Shown piece after piece: positions 33,601 through 44,122 of a DNA stretch of 64,000 nt (its first letter is position 1; each line of letters starts with the position of its first letter). The stretch is from Elymus sibiricus (lineage: Eukaryota; Streptophyta; Magnoliopsida; Poales; Poaceae), in assembly GCA_039707655.1 (NCBI GenBank), contig CM077666.1, positions 239,350,166-239,414,165 on the forward strand, in the 5' to 3' direction. The position numbers were made by a program, and so were the translations under genes. Below the pieces are notes generated by a model that searched no databases, was not told where the DNA came from, and saw only the letters and a program-made list of their open reading frames with translations.

Positions 33601-35474
33601 ATGGGTCGCAAAATAATGTCCTTGCCATGCCAAGTCAACTGGTATGTGTTGGCTCTCCCATTGTGAAGAACGTTTCTATCATATTGCCATGGGCGACCCA
33701 ACAACAAGTGACAAACAGTCATAGGAACCACATCAAACTCAATGGAGTCTTTATATGGTCCAATCTGAAAGTCCACACGCACCATGTGGCTGACCTTCAT
33801 CTCTCCAGTATCGCTCAACCACTGAATATAATAAGGGTGTGGGTGCGGTAAATATTTCAGCTTTAGTTTGGCACAGAGCTCTTTACTAGCCAAATTGCGA
33901 CAACTACCACCATCAATGATCACTTTGCACGCCTTGCCAGGACCAATAATAGCCTTTGTTTGAAACAAATTACACCGCTGATTATCAGCACTAGGCTGAA
34001 CACTTAACACTCGTTCCGAGCAAACGATAGTAGGAAAGTGTGTTGCATAAGCATCGAGAGCCCCATCAGTGGTATCCTCATTCTCCCAATCTTCAGAAGT
34101 AGGATCAGCATCATCACCGGTCTCATACTCTAAATCCTCATTAATCAACATGACCTTCTTATTGGGACAATCCATCTTGAAGTGACCTTTGCCTCCACAT
34201 GTATGACAATGCATATCCCTATTTCGTGCTGTAGACATAGAAGAACCAGTAGCACTCGCAGCAGGGTGCACCGGTTTCGTTGCAGTAGAAACAGCAGAAT
34301 CTGACTTGTTCCTGGAAGGAACAAGAAAACCAGAAGTATCACTTTGTGGGGGCGCCCCACCAGTAGGTCGTGGGAAACGACCACGAGCAGAAGCAGAACG
34401 AGAGGTAAACTTGGCTTCTTCGGCCAACTGAATTTCTGCTTCACGGGCTTGATGTAATATAGTTGCGTGTTGCAGGCTTTTGGACATGTCTTGATATTGG
34501 TGATGCCGAACAATACGCTTGATATTGTATGTCAAACCAGAAAGAAATCGCTGCATGGTCTGTTCGGGCTGTTCACGGACTCGGGCACGCTGCATAATCA
34601 ACTCCATCTCCTGAAAATAATCATCCACAGACATTGTACCTTGCCGCAAATTCTGCAACTTATCATAGAGAGAACGAATATAGTTGCGTGGAACAAACCG
34701 GGCACGCATCACTTCCTTCATATTGCGCCATGTAAGAATTGGAGGATCTCCATCTTCCCGTCTTGTACGCACAAGATGATCCCACCAACGCAAAGCATAA
34801 CCATCAAATTCAGAAGATGCCAACTTGATTTTTCTGTCCTCGGTGTACTCATGTGAACGCCACAATCTCTCTATCTTGAGCTCCCAACTAAGATATTCTT
34901 CCACATCAGTAGAGCCCTCAAATGTGGGAATAGAGAATTTCGGCTTACCAAGCCCATCCTCATCACGGTGAGGTTGTTGAATATCAGTATCACGGCGTGC
35001 ACCCAAAACAGCAAACCCACGGCCACCACCACGGCCGCCATTACCACGGCCACCATGACCACGGCCACCATGAACCATAATATTGGCAGCATGAGCAGCG
35101 TTTGCAGCTGCGTCAGCTACATGACCACCATGAACACTTGCCTCACCATCATCATCAAGATCATCATCTTGCTCCCGAATGCGCCGTTGACCCACGGAAG
35201 CTTGCAAAGCAGCTACGGCATGCGTCAAATCCGTAACGGACTGCTGAAGTGTAGTCATAGTGTCACGAGTTGTATTCATGGTATCTTGAGTGTCAGCAAG
35301 CTTTAAGTCAATAGCACGCACATCCTCGTGTATACCATCACAAGCAGAATTAAATTGGTTCGTCAAATGATCACGAAGTGCCGCATATTCATTCCAATGC
35401 ACCACGGATTTAGGATCCTTTCGCTGCTGGACATCAAAAGACTCTTCGGACATGATTAGGGAATTAGTACGCAC
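30333..35474 (-). CDS. gag-pol: Gag-pol polyprotein of D (1713 aa, intact)
   Basis: The ATG at 35474 gives [20 protein letters not shown]. Domains in order: coiled coil (about 60-100) and Gly-rich stretch (about 130-160), capsid-like Retrotrans_gag (about 180-330), CCHC knuckle [14 protein letters not shown] (about 423-436), and aspartic protease with D521 in [12 protein letters not shown]. Then RT with YFDD at 909-912, RNase H, and the integrase zinc finger from about H1240. The integrase core has D1309, D1370 and E1406 (35 residues between the last two), followed by a GPYKVL module. From about codon 1600 the frame crosses the polypurine tract into the LTR; this tail holds [20 protein letters not shown]. 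No stop or frameshift. The products would make particles, copy the RNA and integrate the DNA. The second LTR keeps the same tail as a 113-codon frame (37078-36737). Confidence 0.96.
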   Translation of the reverse strand: MRTNSLIMSEESFDVQQRKDPKSVVHWNEYAALRDHLTNQFNSACDGIHEDVRAIDLKLADTQDTMNTTRDTMTTLQQSVTDLTHAVAALQASVGQRRIREQDDDLDDDGEASVHGGHVADAAANAAHAANIMVHGGRGHGGRGNGGRGGGRGFAVLGARRDTDIQQPHRDEDGLGKPKFSIPTFEGSTDVEEYLSWELKIERLWRSHEYTEDRKIKLASSEFDGYALRWWDHLVRTRREDGDPPILTWRNMKEVMRARFVPRNYIRSLYDKLQNLRQGTMSVDDYFQEMELIMQRARVREQPEQTMQRFLSGLTYNIKRIVRHHQYQDMSKSLQHATILHQAREAEIQLAEEAKFTSRSASARGRFPRPTGGAPPQSDTSGFLVPSRNKSDSAVSTATKPVHPAASATGSSMSTARNRDMHCHTCGGKGHFKMDCPNKKVMLINEDLEYETGDDADPTSEDWENEDTTDGALDAYATHFPTIVCSERVLSVQPSADNQRCNLFQTKAIIGPGKACKVIIDGGSCRNLASKELCAKLKLKYLPHPHPYYIQWLSDTGEMKVSHMVRVDFQIGPYKDSIEFDVVPMTVCHLLLGRPWQYDRNVLHNGRANTYQLTWHGKDIILRPMTPQQIVTESRQKIEVNLENESERLDRRETPLPVSESHKPNLSGKSKCEGVNSLVMLATKSDLREFREDPTAVPLVLLCRGEILISNDMTPLSLGVSNVLQEFGDVFPAEVPAGLPPLRGIEHQIDFIPGASLPNRAPYRTNPEETKEIQKQVQELLDKGYIRVSLSPCAVPVILVPKKDGTWRMCVDCRAINNITIRYRHPIPRLEDMLDELSGAVIFSKIDLRSGYHQIRMKQGDEWKTAFKTKFGLYEWLVMPFGLTNAPSTFMRLMNHVLRHFIGKFVVVYFDDILIYSRNASEHSDHIRQVLQVLRDAKLYGNLDKCTFCKDKVIFLGYVVSAHGVEVDESKIEAIKNWPTPLNVSQVRSFHGLAGFYRRFVKDFSTIAAPLNDLTKKGVEFVWGTAQDSAFDELKRRLITAPLLVLPDFHKQFEIECDASGIGIGGVLRQEGNPIAYFSEKLNGAQLNYPVYDKELYALVRVLEVWQHYLWPKEFIIHSDHEALKFLKSQSNLNKRHAKWVEFIESFPYIIKYKKGKDNVVADALSRKSMLLTRLDVQVPGLESLCDLYALDTDFATPFAQCSAVKAWEKYHIHDGYLFRANKLCVLESSVRLLLLQESHAGGLMGHFGREKTFLMLADHFYWPKMRRDVDRYVKRCIACNQAKSKLKPHGLYTPVRAPNSPWEDISMDFVLGLPRTRRGHDSIFVVVDRFSKMSHFIACHKSDDASHIANLFFRDIVRLHGVPRTIVSDRDVKFMSYFWKTLWGKLGTKLLFSTTCHPQTDGQTEVVNRTLSTLLRTMLKKNLREWEECLPHVEFAYNRAVHSTTQLCPFEVVYGFKPIAPFDLLPLPTQERVNMEASQRADFVKKIHEKTKAAIEKKGKHTAARVNKKRKEVLFQPGDMVWVHFRKDRFPNLRKSKLMPRGAGPYKVLTKINDNAYTIDLPAEEFGVSNSFNVADLTPYLGDDLDASRSTPFQGGEDDEDIYTMTPSLPHEQPVATKKMSNDEIRIGPITRARAKLLEQQVNSLLVDNAIYFNESFILPKSLCVCVIRYIGEEGIAQGSKEESKEAVQLGREEDPAVSRAVVPPHTSGSTA
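30679..30695 (-). promoter_or_regulatory. Polypurine tract of D
   Basis: The complement CTTTTCAAGGGGGGGAGGA directly precedes the 3' LTR. It is translated in frame as FQGGED within gag-pol. Confidence 0.8.
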
Positions 35475-36126
35475 AGAAAGAAAAATATAGTGGGTGTATG
35501 TGGAAAACTCTCAACTCACTCAAAACTGAAAGAAACAAGGTATCTTACCGTTCCAAAGTGAATTAGAATCGCTTACCAACTTGGATAGGCAGAACTCGCA
35601 CGGATGTGAGGAAGCGAATACCGAGGGAAAAACTATCACACGACAAACCAGGGTATATAGTGGAGCTTGGTTGGGATACCTAACAACACCGAAGATAAGG
35701 CCTAGTGCTGATCGTGTGAGTCACACCCAAGGAAACACAAACGGTGGAGAGAAACTTGGCAAAGCAACTCTCGCACGGTACGCAGCTCCACAACTGCGAA
35801 AGATAATAACAAGGAACTGCCCTCGATTCTTCTCTTTCTTTCTTTCTTTCTTTTTTTTTTCAAATGTCACGTGAACAGTGCCGTGAACAGTAACGCGTAA
35901 TTTTTTTTTTACTACTTGGAAACAAATCTGGAAATCTAAACTCCAATGGAAATAGATCGGATCACAAGGATAAACCCAACGACCAGCAACTAAAACCAAT
36001 CTACGATGCAATCTAGGCTATGGCAAACTATGAAGAACCCTAATATTTTTGTGAGGCTTTTTCTGGATAGGAGGAAAACAACACTAATCTAAGGGATTTA
36101 TGGATGCTCACCGAGTAAACACTGGA
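35475..36126 (-). other. Leader (5' UTR) of D
   Basis: About 650 bases between primer site and gag ATG. It contains a (TTTC)n tract at 35836-35860 on the plus strand and no supported gene. Confidence 0.7.
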
Positions 36127-36138
36127 TATCTGATACCA
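36127..36138 (-). promoter_or_regulatory. Primer binding site of D
   Basis: TGGTATCAGATA on the minus strand, three bases inside the 5' LTR boundary; 10 of 12 bases match the initiator-Met tRNA type site. Confidence 0.8.
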
Positions 36139-36141
36139 AGA

Positions 36142-37082
36142 TGATAAGGGGTGTCCCGATCTTCTCGTTGAGCTCGATGTAGGTGGATGATAACTTGTGG
36201 GACGCTGACGAATCTCTGGCTGTTCCCCCGTTGCCAATGCAACAGTTCTCAACCCTATTCGATATTCGCAACTTCACACACTTGCGCACGTAGCCGCCGA
36301 CCACGAAGCGGTTTGCAATCTACCAATTCCCAATGGAACAGCAGAAGACACTTGAATCTTGCAGTAGGATAAACACCAGATCGCAACAAAGTGGTGAAGG
36401 TAGAATACTCCTGATCGAATCAAAGAGGAATATTGATTACAGAGGAATGCTTAAAGCAATTCAATCTGAAAAGAGGTTTAATCAAAACGTGGTCTGCCTC
36501 TAACTAACCCTAAGGAAGGGTATTTATATCCTAAGATAGTTGGAAGGGGTACACGGGCCGTCAGCCCAAAAGCCTGCGCGCAGGCAGCACGGTAGTACCG
36601 CTTATAGCATGCGGTACTACCGCTCCAAGCGGTACTACCGCTTAAGTACCGCTCTAGTACCAGTTAGGTCGCTTGGATGCCAGAACTATTTTGCTAAGCG
36701 GTACTGAGTACGGTAGCATGGGGCGGTACTACCGCTTTAAGCGGTACTACCGCTGGTGTGGGGCGGTACTACCGCCCTGGAAACTGCAGGGTCCTCCTCC
36801 CTGCCCAGCTGCACTGCCTCCTTGCTCTCCTCCTTGCTCCCTTGTGCTATGCCTTCCTCTCCAATGTACCTAATGACACACACACACAAGGATTTAGGCA
36901 GTATAAAGCTCTCATTAAAATAAATAGCATTATCAACTAAGAGAGAATTCACCTGTTGTTCTAGTAGTTTAGCACGAGCTCTTGTAATGGGTCCAATCCT
37001 GATTTCATCATTGGACATCTTCTTTGTAGCAACAGGTTGTTCATGAGGTAGAGATGGAGTCATAGTATAGATGTCCACATCA
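36142..37082 (-). repeat. 5' LTR of D
   Basis: 941 bp. Differences from the other LTR: C for T at 36342 region, C for T in TAGGTCGCTTGG, T for C in GTAGCATGGGG, and A for T in TCCACATCA near the end. TATA box at 36521-36528. Palindrome array at about 36590-36775, upstream of TATA in the minus-strand sense. Confidence 0.96.
36521..36528 (-). promoter_or_regulatory. TATA box of D
   Basis: TATAAATA on the minus strand in the 5' LTR. The GCGGTACTACCGC array begins about 65 bases upstream. Confidence 0.7.
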
Positions 37083-39040
37083 AAGTTTCCATCGCAGACG
37101 TCCGTGGGCGGCGCGGGCGGTACAGGTGGAGGCGGTGGAGGCAGCCAACTTCCCCGACGTTCTGATGATCCCAGTCACCAGAGAGGCATCATCCAGAGTG
37201 TTACCAGTCAGGATCACGCCGTTGCCACATCCAAAGACAGCGTTGCAACATCTAAGGACGGTGTGGCAACATCCAAGAACGGCGCGGTGAAGCACACATC
37301 AAGACCGTCGCAAGATGGACGCGACAAGCTTCCCCGCGACGCATGCAGCTTCGGGTGACATCAAGACAAGACCCTTGAGCATCGTCCTCAAGATGCTCAC
37401 GGGCAGCCACCACGCCAACCTGCCGGCGAAAACCGACCTCGGCTGCAGGAACGGGATGGAGCTCCTTCTGGCTCTGTCAGGAGTCGAGGTACCTCTCGTT
37501 TTTCGCGCCCAGTCATGCCAAATACACCGACAAAGGCCATGGCGCAAGCTCAGCTGTTGCTGAACTTCCTGCCAACAGCTAACAAGATGGAGGAGTGGAG
37601 AGCCACCATCCAAAACCTCATTAGTTTCGCCAACGACGATGGGGCGCAACTCGCGGGACCTTCGCGACAATAGCCAGTTGCTCCGGCAAGGGCAGCTAGC
37701 AAGCGGACTGGAGGCGCTGCGCAAACGGTGCAGTCTCCTCCACAGCAATAACGGCAAGACAGGCGAGCCGAAGCGCAGGATGAGGTGTCCATGGCGTCGT
37801 CGGATCCCCGAGGCCGGCAAGATCAACGCCGGGTGCTGCAAGACCGGCAAGTTGAAGACACATGCACAACTATCGAGCAGCGCCAGGAAGCGCGTCGTCA
37901 ATCAGACGACCGTGCCGGGCCGGCAGTGAACGAGCCTGTGCTAGGGTACACTGGATGCTTGCCGTATGACATCAGCTGCCCAGCGTTCACTCATGAGTTG
38001 CGGCAAGTTCCCTGGCTCTCCTCCCGAAGCTTCAAGCCAGAGCTGCCGGACAAGTACGATAGCAAGCTCAACCCATCTTAGTTCCTTGGTATATACACCA
38101 TAGCCGTCCAGGCTACGGGTGGTAGGGACGACAAGGTTCTTGCCAACTACTTTCCATTGACACTCAAGCCCAATGTGAGGTCTTGGTTCATGAACTTGCC
38201 GGAGGGCTTTATTTCATCTTGGTCAGAACTGTGCCATCAGTTCATTGGTGCCTACACCGAAGGCCACAAGCTTCCTGGTCAGCCCAGTGATCTGCATGTA
38301 CTTCCACAGAGGGATGGCAAGCCCCCTGCGCAAATACGTCCAGAGGTTCAGCCATGTGCAGCACAATATCCCAGACGTCCACCCTGCTGCTGTGATTGCC
38401 TCATTCCACACGAATGACGCAATCGCAGGATGCGGGAGGAAATGGCCATTAACAAGGTCAGGGATATCTCTAAGCTATATGCTCTGGCCGACAAGTGCGC
38501 ATGGGCTAAAGAAGGGAGACGACCCCGTGGAGAGGATGCCGAAGCTGCTGTCGATTCAGAGGATGATGATGCGGCCACTCCAAAAAAGAAGAACCGCAAG
38601 CCTAACCGCAAGCGGAAAGGCAAAGCAGTTATGGCCGTTGAGGGATCTAGAGATACCGACAAGAAGCAGAAGACCGAAGGTGCTGGTAAGGAGGCTGCCG
38701 CGTGTACCTGTGGTCACGAAGCTGCTACTGGTGAAAAGACTGACGGTCCATACTACAAGATCCACCGTACAGCTGGTCATGATCTCCAGGAGTGCCAGCA
38801 AGTCGAGCATCTTGCTGAGAAGCAGAAGCTCGAGTACGAAAACGCGACAAGGAGAAGGGCCAAAACAGTGCTGGTGGGTCTGGCAAGAAAAATCGTGGTA
38901 ACCGCGGGGGCCGTTGCGGCAAGGCCGGCAACCAAGAGGAGAATCCTACACGTGGCTGCGACAAGAAAGAAGGAGAGGAAGAGGATGGTGATGACGAAGA
39001 AGAAGAATCTGAAAATGAGTTCCAGAATGCTGTTGATGCT
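37083..39040 (+). pseudogene. gag: C gag, main part
   Basis: After the D insertion the gag frame continues to a TGA at 37356 and then in other frames. Recognisable pieces: AQAQLLLNFLPTANKMEEWR near 37540-37600, YDISCPAFTHELRQVPWLS near 37960-38030, the capsid-like region (PNVRSWFMNLPEGFISSWSE and YTEGHKLPGQPSD at 38157-38290), the helix MREEMAINKVRDISKLYALADKC at 38430, a basic Lys-rich patch, and a short zinc-finger-like YKIHRTAGHDLQECQQVEHL at about 38750-38810. At least four frameshifts are needed to read it through. In Tat elements this protein is the particle-forming gag; here it cannot be made. The repeated GTTGCAACATCYAAGGAC phrase at 37220-37290 is a small internal tandem repeat. Confidence 0.7.
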
Positions 39041-39787
39041 ATGTGCATTGCTAGAGGTGCATCTTTGCACTCCTCTCACCGGCAACTCAAGCAGTGGGCC
39101 CGTGAGATCAATGCTGCAGAGCCGATAGCCGCAGCACAGAAGCAGCTGAAGTGGTCGAACACACTCATCATTTTCGATGCTGAGGACCATCCTGGTCGCA
39201 CAACTGCGGTTGGATGTTTTCCATTGTTGGTTTCACCAACAATTTGCAACCTCAAGGTCACGAAGATGCTGGTTGACGGTGGCGCTAGCCTGAATTTGAT
39301 ATCCCCAGATGTGATCAAGAGGTTGCAGATTTCTGACGAAGAGCTCCAAGTGACAGGATCGTTTCAAGGAGTCAACCAAGGAAGGACCAAGCCCAAAGAC
39401 CAGATCACGTTGCCGGTCACTTTTGGCAAAGAACTTAACTACAGAACAGAGAAGATAGTCTTCGATGTCATCAAGATTCCATTGCCTTATAATGGAATTC
39501 TTGGTCGCCCCGCTCTGGCAAAATTCATGACGGCATCACATTACGCCTACAACATGTTGAAGATGCCAGGACCAATGGGTGTGATCACCATCCACTCCGA
39601 TAAGAAGGACACAGTTATCTGCGCCGACAAGCTTTATGGGGAAGTAGTTGCGGCATCTGCTGACAAGGCACTTGCTCTTGCCGACAAAGCTCCCGGGAGA
39701 AGAAGACCGGCAAGTCCAAGGCCTCTAGAAAGCGCACTGCAGAGTGCAGCACGTCCATTGAGGAGCCAGAGACCTCTGCCGACATGA
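39041..39787 (+). pseudogene. pol: C aspartic protease region
   Basis: This open segment of 248 codons contains the retropepsin site VDGGASLNLISPDVIKRLQI (catalytic Asp at residue 79 counted from the Met at 39041). The flap and second half follow (VTFGKELNYRTEKIVFDVI, PLPYNGILGRPALAKF). It would cleave the polyprotein. It ends at a TGA at 39785 in a Lys/Pro-rich linker, where sense frame 39785 onward restarts with MSKKSKPTPPATK. It is read from gag only through a frameshift, so it is non-functional in this copy. Confidence 0.75.
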
Positions 39788-40740
39788 GCAAGAAATCCAA
39801 ACCTACTCCACCTGCAACGAAGCAAGTCTCTGCAAGGGAAGATGGGACGGGAGGCACTTTCACCATAAGTGCCACCCTTAATGACAAATAGGAAAGCGCG
39901 CTCGTTGCTTTCCTTCGGGCGAATGTCGATGTGTTTGCATGGCAACCATCTGATATCCCCGGCGTTCCCACGAAAGTAATTGAGCACCACCTTGCTGTCT
40001 GTACCAATGCGAGACCCGTCAAGCAGAAGGTCAGGAAGCAAGCCTTGGAGCGGCAAGAATTCATCGCCCAAGAAATCTAAAAACTTGAAGCAGCAGGTTT
40101 AGTCAGAGGAGTGCTACATCAAACATGGTTAGCTAACCCTGTGTTAGTTTGTAAGGCAAATGGAATGTGGAGACTTTGTATTGATTTCACTGATATCAAC
40201 AAAGCATGCCTAAAAGATCCTTTTCCTTTGCCGCGGATTGACCAGATTGTGGACTCCACTGCCGGCTGTGGTCTCCTCTCTTTTCTTGACGCCTACTCTG
40301 GTTATCATCAGATCTTCATGGCCAAGGAAGATAAGGAGAAAACCGCATTCATAACTCCATGTGGCACATACTGTTTCGTGCATATGCCTTTTGGATTAAA
40401 GAGTGCCAGAGCTACATTCGCAAGAGCTGTCCATATTGGTTTTGGGCCTCAGCTGCACAGAAATGTGGAAGCTTATATGGATGATATAGTGGTCAAAACA
40501 AAGGACAAATCAACACTTATCCAAGACCTGGAAGAAACGTTTGTAAATCTGCGCAAGATCAATTTGAAGCTCAACCCTGAGAAGTGTGTGTTTGGTGTTC
40601 CATCTGGCAAACTTCTCGGATTCTTTGTTTCTCAATGTGGAATTGAAGCCAATCCCGACAAGATCAAAGCTATTGAGCAGATAGAAGCACTGAATGCGTC
40701 AAGGATGTACGGCGTCTTGCCGGTTGTGTTGCCGCACTAA
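39788..40740 (+). pseudogene. pol: C reverse transcriptase
   Basis: The RT begins in a frame with two in-frame stops (after SATLNDK near 39890 and EFIAQEI at 40078). It then opens at 40111-40740. Visible motifs: MWRLCIDFTDINKACLKDPF, LLSFLDAYSGYHQI, KTAFITPCGTYCF, MPFGLKSARATFARAV, catalytic YMDD at residues 122-125 of the 40111 segment, and LNPEKCVFGV. The Lys-Ala-Cys-Leu/Pro-Lys-Asp pattern is that of Tat/Athila-type RT, not the chromovirus type of D and K. The usual Asn in FGLKNA is Ser here (FGLKSA). A frameshift ends the domain at 40740. Confidence 0.85.
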
Positions 40741-40742
40741 GT

Positions 40743-42080
40743 ATGTTCATTTCCAAGTCAACTGAGCGCGCCTTGCTGTTTTTCAAAATCTTGAAAAAGG
40801 CAGGTCCTATGAAATGGACCCCGGAAGCGGAGGCCGCGCTCCAAGACTTAAAGAAATATCTTTCTTCTCTGCCAGTGCTAATTGCGCCTAAAACACAAGA
40901 GTCGTTGCTGCTATACTTGGCGACAACTAATTAAGTGGTAAGTACTGCATTAGTTGCTGAAAGAGATGTAGATGATGAAGAGGCAGCAACCGCAGAGCCG
41001 CAAGCCGACAAGCCGGAATCTTCTCTGGCAAGGTCAAGTGCCGACAAGTTGAGTATAGTGCAAGCAAGTGATCCAGGACAGCAAACTGTGCCGAAGAAGA
41101 AGATGGTGCAGCGCCCAGTTTACTTTGTCAGCTCTCTACTGCAGGGAGCTAGATCAAGATATTCTGGTGTGCAAAAGTTGCTTTTTGGCCTCCTCATGTC
41201 CTCAAGGAAGATGCACCATTATTTCCAAGCACACCAAGTTACCGTCGTCACTCGCTTCCCTTTGCAACACATCTTGAGAAATCCAGAAGCCACCGGCAGG
41301 ATAGTGGAGTGGGCGTTGGAGCTGTCAAGCTTTGATTTGAAGTTCGAAAGCACATCAACAATTCAGAGCAGAGCTTTGGCAGAATTCATTGCAGAATGGA
41401 CACCAATGCAAGACGAAGACATACCAGAGACCTCTCTCCCCGGCAAGGAAACATCAGATGAATGGATTATGTACTTTGATGGTGCTTTCACGCTCCAGAG
41501 CGCTGGTGCTGATGTGCTGCTTGTCACACCCACCGGAGAGCACCTCAAGTACATGGTTCAGATGCATTTCCCCGGGGAGAAGGCCACTAACAACATTGCT
41601 GAGTACGAAGGCTTGCTTGCCGGTCTCCGGATCACAGTAGACCTTGGGATCAGAAAGATGATCATAAGAGGTGACTCACAGCTTGTTGTGAAGCAAGTCA
41701 ACAAAGATTACCAGAGCCCATTGATGGAAGCCTATGTTGATGAAGTGAGAAAGTTGGAAGAGCACTTTGACGGCCTGCAAATGGAGCATGTCCCTCGTGC
41801 TCAAAATGAAATTGCCGACGACCTGTCAAAACATGCCGCCAAAAGATCCCCTGTGGAACCAAGAACTTTTGTGCTACAACTGACTCAGCCATCTGTTACA
41901 TCATCGATGAGGCCATCAAAAAGAAGAAAATCAAACACTGGTGGTTACTTTCCGGTGGAGCTGCTAGCGCTCGCTGGCAAAGTTGATGCCACAGACAAGA
42001 CACCTCTTGCCAGTGAGCAGCAGTCTCTGACAAGGCAAGCTCTTGCCGTTGAGATATGCGCTCTCGCAGAAGAAGAATAG
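40743..42080 (+). pseudogene. pol: C RNase H domains
   Basis: The first part (40743-40934) covers the RT-to-RNase H connection (KWTPEAEAALQDLKKYL) and ends with TAA at 40932; the same frame continues at 40935. It contains the degenerate retroviral-type RNase H (RPVYFVSSLLQGARSRYSGV, RFPLQHILRNPEATGRI). A second, archaeal-like RNase H follows, with catalytic residues in MYFDGAF (Asp at residue 182 of the 40935 segment), NIAEYEGLLAGL and IRGDSQLVVKQV. A doubled RNase H is a hallmark of the Tat clade. The frame ends at a TAG at 42078. Confidence 0.82.
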
Positions 42081-42083
42081 CCA

Positions 42084-43345
42084 TTGCTCCTTGTCGTCGA
42101 GCCAAAGGCTCCGGCATGGGCACAACAGATCGTCCATTTCCTTCAGATAGGTCAACTTCCCGATGATCAAGAAGAAGCTGAAAGAGTAGCCCGACAGTCA
42201 AGTATGTACCAGTTTGTTGACCGCATTCTATATAGAAAGAGACTAAATGGGGTGAAATTGAAGTGCATTTGCCGGGAAGATGGACAAGCGCCGCTATGGA
42301 GATACATGGAGGTGTTTGTGGCTCCCACATTGGGTGACGTGCCCTTGTCGGAAAAGCTTTCCGACAAGGCTTCTACTGGCCGACAGCCCTCCAAGATGCA
42401 ACAGCGGTGGTAACAAGATGCGAAGCTTGTCAGTTCCACGCCAAGAACATACATCAGCCAGCTCAAGCTCTTCAAACTATACCTCTCTCCTGGCCCTTCT
42501 CAGTCTGGGGGCTCGACATCCTCGGCCCTTTTCCCTGTGCAACCGGGGGCTTTGAGTTCTTGTACGTAGCAATCGACAAGTTCACAAAAGTGGCCTGAGG
42601 TAGAGCCAGCGAGGAAGGTAACAACACTGTCAACTATCAAGTTTTTCAAGGGATTGGTTGCTCGTTTTGGCATACCTAACAGGATCATCACTGACAACAG
42701 CACCCAATTCATGAGTCGCGCCTTCATAGCATATTGCCAAGAAATTGGAAGCAAGATCTGTTATGCCTCTGTTGCTCACCCGAGAAGCAATGGACAAGCA
42801 AAGAGAGCTAATGCTGAAGTGCTGCGAGGACTCAAGACAAGAACTTTCGACAAGCTGCACAAGTGTGGAAGACGCTGGATTGATGAGTTGCTGGCAGTTC
42901 TTTGGTCTCTCAGGACGACACCAAATCGAGCTGTCAACCAAACACCATTCTCCCTTGTCTATGGTGCAGAAGCGGTGATCCCCACAGAACTCAGATACGG
43001 ATCACCTTGAGTCCAAGCTTTCGATGAAGCAGATCAAGAAGATCTGAGGCATGACGATGCCACGCTCCTCGAGGAAGACCGACTTCGGGCTGCTGTGCGT
43101 GCTGCATGTTACCAGCAAGCTTTGCGCCGCTACCATAGCCGCAGAGTGCATGCCCGAAGCTTGAGGAAGGCGACCTTGTTCTTCATCGGATCCAGTCCGC
43201 GAAAGGATCAAACAAGTTGACGCCGAACTGGGAAGGCCCTTATCGGGTAGTAGTCACTAGACCTGGCTCAGTCTATCTAGAGACCGAAGATGGCACCCCT
43301 GTGTAGAACTCATGGAACATTGAGCATCTTCGCTAGTTCTACCCA
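42084..43345 (+). pseudogene. pol: C integrase
   Basis: Pieces in order: the N-terminal helix region (APAWAQQIVHFLQIGQLPD at 42110), a poorly preserved zinc finger (RCEACQFHAKNIHQPAQAL at 42415), and the core with its first Asp in LDILGPFP (about 42512). The second core Asp is in IITDNSTQF (42654-43010 segment), and the Glu position of the core is altered: the expected GQxE reads GQAKRANAEV. The C-terminal part extends through YRVVVTRPGSVYLETEDG (about 43240) and HWNxEHL-like NSWNIEHLR to about 43345. Stops at 42598, 43008 and 43305 and frameshifts inactivate it. The altered catalytic Glu is a further sign of decay. Confidence 0.78.
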
Positions 43346-44122
43346 TAAGGCGCAGTTGCCGGGCCTCTCGGCAACCTCTTTCGTACAAGTTTGCCGGCAA
43401 GGCATGTAATCCTTTGTACAGAGCCGGGCGCAGAACCCATGCATAGTTGAATAAAGCTAAGTGTTTCACAACTCTTTGTCAAAGTACATATTTATTTATG
43501 TATGTCAAATGCAATGTTGTGTTACATTTTTTATCTTGTATGAGATGATTAACAAACCGACAAGGGTTCTAGCCTACTCGTTTCTCTTCTTTCTTTTTCT
43601 CAAAGGCAGAAGGGTTCCTCCGCGTGCAAGTTTATCGGGGGGAGTGGTGGTGTAGCAACCCAATGACGTTCAAGTTATTATCAAGTGCAAGAAGCAAGCA
43701 CAACAAAGAAAGCTAAGTTGCAAAACTCTGAAACAAAATTTCTTTGTTGATACTTCCATTTTCCTTGAACAATTTCTGTCTTTGTATGAAAAACCTGCGC
43801 GCTAAGGAACCTTGTCGGGGTTGGTCACACTCTTATTTGTTTCGAGTCCGCTCAACAATTTAAGTAGCTGCGCCAAGACCAAGAAGTGTTAACTATACCG
43901 AGAAGCGGCATTTTCGGCAAGCTGCTATGGATCCGTTCCTTAAGCGCTGTTGGCTAGAATGTGTGCACCGGGAAGGTTTTCCGGCAAGCGTAGGGCACAA
44001 TAAATACAAAGGCAAAACCAAGCAAGGAAGTTATATTACACATATGACGAAACAAGCCTAATTTAAGATAAATGTGTTCTTTACATGTCTCTTGAGCAGT
44101 GGACAAAAATAAAGATGCAAGA
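43346..44122. other. Non-coding spacer of C between integrase and antisense ORF
   Basis: About 780 bases with no supported frame. It includes CAAGTTTGCCGGCAAGGCA at 43388 and other TTGCCGGCAA-like palindromes. The two transcription units converge here, so it should hold both 3' ends. Confidence 0.55.

Larger units (their letters stand above)
29738..37082 (-). mobile_element. Young, apparently intact CRM-like Gypsy element D
   Basis: Two 941-bp LTRs (29738-30678, 36142-37082) begin TGATAAGGGG and end CATCA. They differ by four substitutions. Perfect AAGTT duplications are at 29733-29737 and 37083-37087. The primer binding site (initiator-Met type) and the polypurine tract are intact. One minus-strand frame of 1713 codons covers gag to integrase and runs on into the 3' LTR. 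With the commonly used grass LTR rate of 1.3e-8 substitutions per site per year, four differences mean roughly 0.16 million years. It sits in the gag of element C. RT and integrase wording suggests the CRM type of chromovirus; no classic chromodomain was recognised. Confidence 0.96.
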
